64,000 nucleotides of DNA. It comes from Rhynchopus euleeides. Lineage: Eukaryota > Euglenozoa > Diplonemea > Diplonemida > Diplonemidae. Location of the stretch: positions 1,736,001-1,800,000 of the forward strand of contig OY723262.1 of assembly GCA_963210315.1 (NCBI GenBank). The letters are read 5' to 3'. The position numbers and the translations under genes were made by a program. Below are positions 55,531 through 64,000 of the stretch, one piece after another (the first letter of the stretch is position 1; the number at the start of each line of letters is the position of its first letter). The notes under the pieces were generated by a model. The model saw only the letters and a program-made list of their open reading frames with translations. It searched no databases and had not been told where the DNA came from.

Positions 55531-58500
55531 ATGCGTCTCTCTGTTGCTCGTGAGGGTGGTGGCGACGCGTGCGACGTGGAGTGGGATGAGCGAGCGGGAT
55601 ACACCGCATTGGTCGGCGCGGTGTTCCCAGCCCTCGCAGGCCCCGAGGCGACCCTCGCTGATAACCTCCGCCTCAAAGGGCTGTACTACACAGACACAGA
55701 TGGCGACCGCATCGCCATCCACAGCCAGGAGGATGTTGACGAGTTTGTGGACCACATCGCATGCCAGCCCCATGGGACCGCCCCCGCCCTGACGGCTGTG
55801 CTGCACACCCCCCAGAGCCTGGAGCCCCGGCAGCCTTTGGGGCAGCCCCCGTCGCCTCCGAGGAGGCCTTCACTGCAGACCGACACTGCGCATCGCGATG
55901 CTGGGCACAACCCATCCTCGCCTGCCCGGGCGACCAACAGGAGGCAGTCGACCCAGCCGATCCGGAGCTGGGGGAAGGGGCAGATGCTGGGGTCGGGGTC
56001 GAGCGGGAAGGTCTACCTTGGTATCGACCACGACACAGGGGATTTGTTTGCCGTGAAGGAGATTTTGTTCTTCGGCTGCTCCGATCAGAACACGCGGAAT
56101 GCGAAGCGGGAGATTGAGCTGATGCGCCCCCTCGCGCATACCAACATCGTGCGCTACCTCGGTGCGCAGGAGACATCCACATCGCTGCACGTCATGATGG
56201 AATATGTCCCGGGTGGCAGCATCTCCAACCTCCTCGCGAAGCTGGGTGCCTTTGGGGAGCATGTCATCCGCCTCTACACCATCCAGATCTGCGCAGGCCT
56301 GCAATACCTCCATGAGATGAACATCCTCCACAGAGACATCAAAGGGGGGAACTGCCTCGTCGGGCTCGACGGGACTGTAAAACTCGCCGACTTCGGCTGC
56401 AGCGTCAACCTCGGAACCTCCGGAGCTCTCGGAAGTGACGCCGCCGCTGAAAACGTCACCGGAACCTCCCTGTGGATGAGCCCCGAGACAGTCAAATGCG
56501 GGTCTGGCATCACCCTCGCAAGCGACATCTGGTCCCTCGGCTGCACCATCGTCGAGATGGGGTCCGGAAGACCCCCGTGGGACGACGCCAAGTTTGTCAA
56601 TGAATGGGCTGCGATGTACTACATCTCCACCGCAACATCAGGCCCCCCGATCCCACGCACCCTCTCACGCCAGGCGCACGACTGGCTCTACGGCTGCTTC
56701 CGGACCGACTCCAACGAGCGGGCAACGCTGGACGACCTCCTCGCGCACCCATTCCTCACCCTCACCTTCAACGAGCAGTCGGCAGACCCAGGAATGAAGC
56801 CACCTCTTCTGAGCGAGCTCCGCCCGCAGCCTGTGTTTCCCTCCCTTGGGGAAGGGGGTGCGAGTGTCAGCCGCGACGGCGCCGAGATGGTGGACACGGT
56901 GTGCAGCGGCGATGCCTGCTTCACCCCGCTGGTGATGAGCTCCTCCGAGGAGGGGTTCGACCTGTCGGAGCCGGTGTGCAGCGAGCCGCTGTGCACCGAC
57001 GGAGCCTACCGCTCCCTCGCCTCGCCCTACTGCAACATCGGGAGCCCCATCGATGGCGTCGGGGGGGCGGGCTTCGGGCAGGCCGACTCCCACTCTGCGA
57101 TGCCCGGCTCCGCCACCACAACCACTGCCTCCACCGCCGCCGCCGCCGCGCGGGTCTCGCTCCTCCCCAACCTGCCCGGAAGCGCCTTCCGCGTGGCTGG
57201 CGGTGCGGCGGAAGGTGGTGGTGCGGCCCCCTCTGGCGAATCCCCCCACCCCGGTGTCGGGGCCCTGTCGCTGGGGCTGAGCGACACCGCGCTGAGCCAG
57301 CAGCTCAGCTGCTCCGTGGTGTCGAACCCGCTGGAGATAACAGACTTCCTGAAGTCTGGGGACCGGAGCGACGCCGGGAAGCTGCAACCCCCCACGGCCC
57401 ACCCCACGCCGAAGAGCGGGGACAGGCCACACCCCGCCCTCCCGGTTGCAAACGCGCTGTCCGCTGCAGCCTCCCCTGTGGGGCGTTCGCAGAACGCAGG
57501 GCTGAGCGCGTTAGCCGGGTTGCCCGACGGAGTGGTGTATATGACACTTTACTTCCTCGACTATGTCTCGCTCTGCACAGTCGCGTCGTGCAGCTCCATG
57601 CTGAACTATATGGTTGATTCCGGGCGGAATGAGATAGTGTGGCGGAAGGTGTTCACCCAGGAGTTTGGCCCGACCTCCGTCATCCAAGCATCGCTCCGGA
57701 GGAGCTGGAAGCCGTTCGTCGCGCAATCCGTCGCGGTGAGGAGGGAGTGCCGGCAGAACCCGCGCGTGACATTCACGCGGAAGATCACCAACTCCCCCAA
57801 GATCTATGAGGGTGTGTGCATCACGGGTGACGACACTGCAGAGAGTGTCGTTCTCAAGATTGAGAGGCGCTCCCACAGCACCACGCACAGCAGCGCCAAC
57901 GCGACGCTCGGCACGATATATCAAGGGTCGATCAAACCACTCTCGTTCATCAGCGGGACTGTCTGCCCCTCGTCTGCCCCGCAGGACGACCGCGGCACAC
58001 CGCACTACCCCACCGGGCATCGCACCTCTATCCCTCAGGAGGGCGACCCCCTCGGGGACAGCGGGCGGGGCGGAGGTGCGATGGGATCGACCCCAGTGCT
58101 GAAGCCGGTTGTGACGCCCCCCAAGCGCAACGTGTTGGGTTCTGGGAGGGGGCTCCGCCCGTCCCCCGCGCTGCGGCCGCACCATGTGCGTGGGATGAAG
58201 GTGACGTCGCCGTCGCAGAAGAGCGCAATGTCGCCTCCGGAGAGAGACCACGCCGGGGGGCTGGTGTCGCCCCCGCTTAACTTCAGAATCACACACCTGC
58301 AGCCGCTGGGGAAGGCGGGGGAGGGGGGTGATGGGGTTGCAAAGCAGGCAGAGCTGCTCCCGCTTCCCGAGGCGGTGCGCCCGGTGGAGCAGCAGCAGCA
58401 GCAGCAGCAGGACCCACCACACCACCACAGCAACGCCGAGGCGGATCCCAAGATGAGGTGCCCCGTCCCCCCCCTGGAGTCGCACGACGCTGAGCCGAAG

Positions 58501-59975
58501 GCGAAGCACCCCGCCGCCCGGGGGGGCGACGACAGCGTCCCCCCGTTGAGGGGTGGCGGAGGCGGTGCGCTCCCCTCCCCAGCGCTGCCGCACCCCGTCT
58601 TCCCCCTGGGGAAGATGCCGCTGTCGCCCCCGGCCTACAGCGGCAGCGGCGGCGTCGGCGGCCCCCACGGGCAGAGCCCTCTGCATGTCGGATCCACCCC
58701 AAGCGGAGGTGTCGCCGATCGGCACCCCGCCCCTCTCGGATACTCATCAGCTTCGCTGCCCGGGTCGCATCCGCCGTCGGTTCTGGGGCACCAGCCTGGC
58801 GAGCCGTTCGCCCTCCGTGGGGCCGGGGTGGGGGAGGCTGTGGGGGACGGTGGTGGTCCCCTTGCGGGCGGGTTTGGGTTTGTCTCGTCGGCGTCCTCGA
58901 TGGCGTCGCTCACGACGCCCTCGTCGGGCGGGGCGGGGGCTGGGGGGAAGTGGTCCTCCTATGAATACACCACGGAGCTGGACAGGACGGAGCAGCGGAA
59001 GCGTGAGGAGCGGCGCGACCACTCCTCGCTGCTCATGCAGGACTACAGGTTCCTCAGGGCCCTGTCGGACGCAGGGGTGGAGGGCGTCCTGCATCCCATC
59101 TGGATCGGCCCCGTAAGCCTCGGGGGGACAGCACTGGCCCTCCCGAAGGCGGGACCCTCCCTCAACGACCTGCTGCTGTTCAGTGGGAACCGGTTCTCCT
59201 GCAAGACGGTGTGCCTCATCGCGCTGCGGGTGCTGAAGGTGCTGGAGGCGGTGCACCGGGAGGGGATCGTGCATGGGAACATCGCGCCGTCGAATGTGCT
59301 TCTGAGGAGCGCAGACCCGGATGTGCCGGCCAGCAGCGTGGTTCTCGTGAACTTTTCCTCCGCAAGGGTGTGGCGGGATCGCAAGACAATGAAGGTCACC
59401 TCCGCGCGGAGCTCCCCCAAGATCCGTTCGAAGGAGCAGCTCTTTTTCGCCTCGGTGCATGTGCAGATGGAGTGTACCTCATCTCCGCGTGACGATCTGG
59501 TGTCCCTAGCTTATATGTTGTTCTTCTTCTACCACGGGCAACTGCCGTGGCTGCCTGTGAATGAGCAAGCCTTCCGCCCCAACGCCCAGAGGTCCAAAGA
59601 AATCATCGCGCGGAAGAAGAAATTTCTGAATGAGACGAAAAACCACCCCCCGCTGCAGCTGCACCACTTCCTGAGGTACACGTCGTTGCTGCGTGCGAAC
59701 CAGGCCCCCGACTATCCCCTCCTGGTGAACCTGGTATGGCGGCACCCTGTTCTGCGACCACCCCATGTGAAGCTTTTTTGCTGTGTCTCGGTGCCTCATC
59801 TTGGTCCTGCCAGTGGCACGGCAGGCATCACTCACTCCTTGTCCCCTCCGCCCTCATGTATGGCCTCTGTTGCAACACCACCCCCTCACAGTTCAAGGTG
59901 CTGCTCGGTGACAAAGGCTCACCCCAGGATCCGATTATCGAGCCGTGGACAGGCCTGCAGCCGTATTATGCGTAG
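55531..59975 (+). CDS. PB1 / MAP3K-like kinase / F-box / CK1-like pseudokinase fusion
   Basis: Exons 55531-59733 and 59892-59975 (intron 158 bp, GTATGG...CCTCACAG, phase 0) give 1428 residues. Residues 1-85 form a PB1 domain with the acidic motif YYTDTDGDRIAIHSQEDVDE. Residues 146-410 are a STE11/MAP3K-like kinase with all key parts: LGSGSSGKVYLG, Lys176 (FAVKEI), HRDIKGGN (Asp269), DFG (Asp287) and a SPET activation-segment end. An F-box-like segment starts near 664 (LPDGVVYMTLYFLDYVSL, later VWRKVF). A long Pro/Gly-rich linker follows. Residues about 1143-1428 resemble casein kinase 1 but are degenerate: HGN replaces HRD (Asn1250) and NFS replaces DFG (Asn1274). The RDDLVSLAYMLFFFYHGQLP block and the C-terminal helices remain CK1-like. 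It may couple a phosphorylation cascade to SCF-type ubiquitination; that is inference. Confidence 0.88.
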
Positions 59976-60680
59976 ACGCATCAGCACAGCGCACTTGGCG
60001 TGCGTCGAGTTCTCTCTTGTTGGCAGCGTGTCCCTGTAGTTCTTTTGTCGCTGTCGCGCCCCCCCTCATCCTCATGTCCGTTTTTTTTGCTTTCTGGCTA
60101 ACCCATGTGTCCCTTGTGGCCTCCTCGCGACCGGGGCTTGTAGGCAATGCACCTAGCAGGTGCTGCTGCCAATCACTCCGAGTGATGCTTCCCTCGGTTG
60201 CGCCCCGAGTGAGGCACCTGCCTTTACAGGCAGGCGTCTGCAGCTCCTTTTTGTTTCCGGTCTTCCACTGGACAGTGATCGGTGGGGAGCCGATTTAACA
60301 TGCATCAGCAAAATGCACCTGACAGGGACCTAGCTTGTGCCCCACCGGTGCAGTCACTTCTCTGGCACAAAGGAGAGTCACCCTCACCATGACGTGACGG
60401 AGGAGGATACCTTCATCATACTTCCACAAAGTCACTTCAGTCGGCTTCATACATCTGGTACGGCCTGACTGAGGCCGTTCCACATCTATTATCGTTGTGG
60501 AGCAAAAAGCTTTTGTGTCTCAGGGGCGATGGCCCATCGGGTCATCCTGGAGTGTGGTGTGGCGGCAGGTCGAAGCCATGTTGGATACCCCCACGCAAGC
60601 AGCACCCAACATGCCCAGTTATGCCTGCGCTGCCACGCCGTGTGTTTCGAGCCGTTTCAATTACCACAAAACCACACACA
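59976..60680. other. Gene-free interval
   Basis: About 700 bases without a supported gene. It ends in an ACCACACACACAG tract at about 60670-60682, the likely splice acceptor for the next gene. Confidence 0.4.
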
Positions 60681-60728
60681 CAGGTGAGAGCACACAACAC
60701 AGCACAGACTTTGCGAGCAGGGAGCGAT

Positions 60729-61736
60729 ATGCTGCTGCATCTGGTTGACAAGAGGACCGGCGACCAGCACGCCGCCGACATCGGGGTCGACGACACGCCC
60801 ATCACTTTGAAAGAGCTTGCACTGCAGGAGTTCTCCGGCATGTTTGGTGTGGAGGTGGCTGACCTGCAGCTGTCGGTGGGGGGTCAGGTCTTGTGCGACG
60901 ACGAGCCTCTGAGCAGTACTGCGGATGTCGAAGAAGGGTGTACAGTTGACGTTGACCTGGACTGCCAGCGCCACCTGGATGACCTGCACAGCCGGCGCAA
61001 GGATGTGATGCAGGTTCCGCTGTGGGTGTCGAAGAGGGCGGAGTTGATGGAGGCTGCCAATCTATGCGCCCCAGCAATGCTCGAACATGCACACATCACG
61101 GTGAAGGCGGATCGTCAATTCTGTCTCGCGTTCGTGCAACATCCCTACCGCAAATTGTGCTTCAAATACGTGCACGACTCCCTGAAGGCGGATCGTGATT
61201 TCTGTCTCGCAGTCGTGCAACAGGACAGCTCTGACTTCGAACTTGTCCACGATTCCCTGAAGGCGGATCGTGAAATATGTCTCGCAGCCGTGCAACAGAA
61301 CGGCTTTGCCTTGGAATACGCCCACGATTCCCTGAAGGCAGATCGTGAAGTTTGTCTCGCAGCCGTGCAACAGAATGGCTTTGCCCTGGAATACGCCCAC
61401 GATTCCATGAAGGCAGATCGTGAAGTTTGTCTCGCAGCCGTGCAACAGAACAGCTTTGCTTTGGACTTTGTCCACCACTCCCTGAAGGCGGATCGTGAAA
61501 TTTCTGACATGGCGGTGCAACAGAACGGCTTTGCCTTGCAATGTGTCCACGATTCCCTGAGGACGGATCGTGACTTCTGTCTGACAGCAATCGACCCGAC
61601 GACGTTTTACGGCAGTTACAAGGCGCTGTGTAATAGGGAACACTTGGACTATTTTCATGTCATCACCTCTGAGGAATCGTTTTGGAACCACCCCAGGGAC
61701 AAGCCCCACAGCTGGCCCCGTCGAAAGCGCTACTGA
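60729..61736 (+). CDS. Ubiquitin-like N-terminus plus DUF4116-type repeat protein
   Basis: A 335-residue protein. I chose ATG 60729 because it starts a beta-grasp-like domain (MLLHLVDKRTGDQHAADIGV, helix ITLKELALQEF, ending CTVDVDL) and follows an ACACACAG acceptor by about 46 bases; the frame is open further upstream without protein character. Residues about 125-285 hold seven 25-residue repeats of the form DSLKADREVCLAAVQQNGFA, each ending in a YAH/VH segment. This pattern matches DUF4116, known from many protists and some giant viruses, function unknown. The central repeats are nearly identical at DNA level (75-bp units), so they expanded recently. The C-terminal 50 residues are non-repetitive. 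The next gene downstream is a related but diverged protein. Confidence 0.8.
   Translation: MLLHLVDKRTGDQHAADIGVDDTPITLKELALQEFSGMFGVEVADLQLSVGGQVLCDDEPLSSTADVEEGCTVDVDLDCQRHLDDLHSRRKDVMQVPLWVSKRAELMEAANLCAPAMLEHAHITVKADRQFCLAFVQHPYRKLCFKYVHDSLKADRDFCLAVVQQDSSDFELVHDSLKADREICLAAVQQNGFALEYAHDSLKADREVCLAAVQQNGFALEYAHDSMKADREVCLAAVQQNSFALDFVHHSLKADREISDMAVQQNGFALQCVHDSLRTDRDFCLTAIDPTTFYGSYKALCNREHLDYFHVITSEESFWNHPRDKPHSWPRRKRY
61095..61575 (+). repeat. 75-bp coding repeats
   Basis: Seven head-to-tail 75-base units within the DUF4116-type gene, most beginning GATTCCCTGAAGGCGGATCG. Units three to five are the closest to each other, and the outer ones diverge, which is the pattern of unequal exchange in the middle of the array. 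Confidence 0.85.
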
Positions 61737-62840
61737 CCACGACCTCCGCTGCTACTGCAGATGCTGCCAGCCTCGACTCTGTGGGGTGAATCGCCCTCCT
61801 TCGCATCATCGCCACTCCTCCTCATCTCCCTCACCAGGCGTCTTGGCTGGGTGCCGCGGCAGACATTGCCAATGTGTTCTTGCCAAGAAGCCGAATCCTG
61901 CACGTCCCCAGCACTGTGCCATGCGGCCTGGATCAAGCACTACCACCCTCCAGGAAGGTATCCGCCACAGCTCCTGTGGATCCTCAAGACACTGAGGCGG
62001 CCATCTGTTGTACCTCTGCACGGGCCAAACATCTAGTGTGAATTGATGGCAGCTGGCAGCTCTGTTGGGTTGTGGCTTCACTTCACTTATCCAGCAGGAA
62101 TTCAAACGACGTGAATGCAGCCAAGCAACCCAACAGACGCCGGAGCTGTGACGCGCAAGTGTGTCATTTGCGGGTTTGCACCATGCTGCCGGGCATGCCG
62201 GAGAGTAGAAGCCGTCTATCTCCTCACAGGCTGCGGCAGGCTGGGTGAATATGTGAGCGTTACACAGGGTTGCCACCCATCACAACAGGCTTTACACGTT
62301 TAACCTCCCTCCCTCGTGGCCTCTAGCCCACGGCCAGCTTGCCAGCTGCCGTGCACCACACAGTAAAACACCCCATCGAGGTCCTGGGTCATCTGGGCAT
62401 GCCGACTGGCATCTGCTCATACCCCTTCCCCGTAACTCCCTCCCCGCCGCTTCCTTCACACCACCCCGTGCCTTCCCCCCTTTCCACGGGATGTCGTCTC
62501 AGTGGCTGTTTCGCCTGACGCGATACACCCACACACATCCCTGCACGTCTGCCGCTGCTCCGATGCAAGTTGCCCCAGGTGAGAGTGAGCCCGAACCCTT
62601 CCCCACCCCACCCACCCACACCCAATACCGTTCCCCTTTTTACACGGTGTATTGCGTGTCGCAAAAGCAAGAGTGCCCATGACGTCACACAAACCCTCAT
62701 CCCTGTACTGCGTGTCCGTCATGTGTGATTTGTCCACGCAGCAGATTTGGTGTCCTGCATCCGACGTCGCCGTACATCTCCGCTTTCTGTTCTACTTGTT
62801 CCCTTTTTTCCCGCCCCCACACATGAACACACAGGTCAAC
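61737..62840. other. Gene-free interval
   Basis: About 1.1 kb with no convincing gene on either strand; pyrimidine-rich CCCCACCCCACCCACCCACA at 62600-62620 and a T/C tract at 62790-62815. The CATGAACACACAG at 62823-62835 is the likely acceptor for the final gene. Confidence 0.4.
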
Positions 62841-62859
62841 AGTCACACCGGACGAAAGT

Positions 62860-63471
62860 ATGGAGGTGTTCGTGAGGTTCAGCACTGACCTTGACTGGCT
62901 CGCGTTCTGTATCCGAGAGAAGGACTCCATGTCATGCGTCAAGGAGAGGGTGCACGCGCACTTCCAGCTCGCTTCAAATGTGTCTGCCGAAGACGTGCAA
63001 CTGGCGCTGGAGGAAACGGTGCTCGACGACACGCAGCTCTTGACTCTGTCGGAGGGGGACTACATCAACCTGTCCCTGTCGGGTGCGCGCTTCCTTCAGA
63101 ACGTGACCTTCGAATCTATACCAGACTGGGCACGGAGGCTCCCTGATGTGGCGCTTGCGGTGGTGCAGCGTAGCGGCGATGACTTGGGGGAGCTTTCAGA
63201 TTTCCAGACTGACAGAGGTATCGTCACCGCAGCAGTGATGACATCGCCCAGCGCCCTTCAATATGCGTCCGAAGACCTCCGCAAAGACGAGGACCTGGTG
63301 ATGATGTTTTGCCTTCGGCAGCTGGAGTGCCTGAAGCACGCGCATCCTGACCTCCTCAACTCCAAGAAATTCATCCTCGCTCTCGTGCAGCGCAACGGCC
63401 AGGCACTGCAGCATGCGAGCGAAAGGTTCAAGGGTGATCTGGATGTGGTGATGGCGGCAGTCCAGGGGTGA
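62860..63471 (+). CDS. Short ubiquitin-like plus DUF4116-type protein
   Basis: A 203-residue protein from ATG 62860, 25 bases after a GAACACACAG acceptor-like site. Residues 1-74 are a beta-grasp-like domain (MEVFVRFSTDLDWLAFCIRE, helix SCVKERVHAHF, ending DYINLSL) comparable in order to those at 38606 and 60729. Residues about 85-203 contain four diverged DUF4116-type units: LPDVALAVVQRSGDDLGELS, TDRGIVTAAVMTSPSALQYA, a Leu-rich unit DEDLVMMFCLRQLECLKHA and KFILALVQRNGQALQHASER. The final unit ends at AAVQG, as if the protein lost repeats. It is a likely diverged paralogue of the upstream gene in the same orientation. Function unknown. Confidence 0.75.
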   Translation: MEVFVRFSTDLDWLAFCIREKDSMSCVKERVHAHFQLASNVSAEDVQLALEETVLDDTQLLTLSEGDYINLSLSGARFLQNVTFESIPDWARRLPDVALAVVQRSGDDLGELSDFQTDRGIVTAAVMTSPSALQYASEDLRKDEDLVMMFCLRQLECLKHAHPDLLNSKKFILALVQRNGQALQHASERFKGDLDVVMAAVQG

Positions 63472-64000
63472 TGGGTCGTCAGGGTAGCGGACCTGGCGAC
63501 TACGGCTGGCACCTCCACGTGGTGAACCCTGGGGGCCTTTGCGAACAGACCGTTGAGGTAATGATGCGTCACATGTGTCGCACGCTTTGCTTAAGGTAGC
63601 GCATTGCGTGGTCGGGGCCGGACGTATCCCTCTGGAGAACCGGTGTTTCGCTTAGGCCGCTAAGACCAGTCAGGCTGCACGCGGCGCTTAATGAAGCGCG
63701 CCGCGTGGCCAGAAGAAACTGTGGGCGGCAACCGTGTTACGTGTTTTTCACCGGGGCGCGTGGGACAAGTTTACCGCACACGCGCACGTGGGACAAGTTC
63801 AACGCACACGTGGATCCCCCGGCTTTGCCTTCTTTCGCCTTCCTACTTTTAGTTCTTTTTCACCACGATCTTTTGCCCGTCACCTGTTGTTCGACCAGTC
63901 GAGCCGCGACCAGGAACGCCTCTGGAATACCCTGTGGTGGTGAGTGTCCGTTCGTCCTGTTTAGACCAGCCGTTGTTCCCGTCTTCTCCTTTTTACGCCC
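63472..64000. other. Terminal interval with a perfect hairpin and short direct repeat
   Basis: No gene seen. It holds a 10-bp perfect hairpin (CACGCGGCGC at 63678-63687, GCGCCGCGTG at 63698-63707) and two copies of CGTGGGACAAGTT about 31 bases apart near 63760. I cannot say whether it is part of a structured RNA. Confidence 0.4.

Noticed and set aside
63472..63730. Possible tRNA, 5S rRNA or spliced-leader RNA near the window end
   Set aside because: Short hairpins are present, but no A/B box, 5S-like start or spliced-leader-like exon followed by GTATG was found by eye.

Overview
This is nuclear DNA from a GC-rich eukaryotic protist. It contains GT-AG introns, very long coiled-coil proteins, long gene-free stretches full of G/C homopolymers, and retroelements. 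All twelve protein-coding regions I can support lie on the + strand. Every intron I could place (ten) starts with GTATG. Most start codons sit a few to about 50 bases downstream of a pyrimidine-rich tract ending in AG, as expected for spliced-leader trans-splicing acceptors or 5'-UTR introns. Unidirectional genes, probable trans-splicing and DUF4116 proteins suggest a euglenozoan, perhaps a diplonemid. That assignment is inference; a dinoflagellate-like or other trans-splicing protist is not excluded.

Layout. 1-5.8 kb: no gene; a hairpin repeat, a GTCGAC-rich inverted-repeat cluster and many poly-C/poly-G runs. 5.8-6.6 kb: a small protein with a C-terminal RRM-like domain. 7.3-11.6 kb: a 1372-residue coiled-coil protein. 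11.6-15.5 kb: no gene; a large foldback inverted repeat and a possible decayed element. 15.6-32.6 kb: a giant gene (about 5566 residues, five exons) encoding a PH domain, coiled coil, a long set of helical repeats, MIB/HERC2-like modules and a GAS2-like microtubule-binding domain. 34.3-35.4 kb: a secreted EGF plus beta-propeller glycosidase-like protein. 36.7-37.8 kb: a two-exon coiled-coil protein. 38.6-39.7 kb: a ubiquitin-like/WD40 protein. 39.9-42.2 kb: six head-to-tail copies of a 389-bp satellite with a 21-bp hairpin. 44.4-44.8 kb: a Cys-rich protein. 45.9-49.4 kb: a 5'-truncated non-LTR retrotransposon (RT plus RNase H) between perfect 375-bp direct repeats. 50.0-52.0 kb: UTP3/SAS10 (four exons). 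52.7-54.1 kb: a terminal-inverted-repeat element. 55.5-60.0 kb: a PB1 / MAP3K-like kinase / F-box / CK1-like pseudokinase fusion. 60.7-63.5 kb: two neighbouring proteins with ubiquitin-like N-termini and DUF4116-type repeats.

No single pathway links the genes. Two themes stand out: cytoskeletal scaffolds (the two large coiled-coil genes and perhaps the 36.7-kb gene), and beta-grasp (ubiquitin-like or PB1) N-termini on four proteins with signalling or repeat architectures. The clearest candidates for undescribed biology are the double-kinase F-box fusion, the giant PH/GAS2 scaffold with its unclassified repeats, and the retroelement with an extraordinary 375-bp flanking duplication. I saw no tRNA, rRNA, CRISPR array or spliced-leader RNA gene, but I could not run covariance models.
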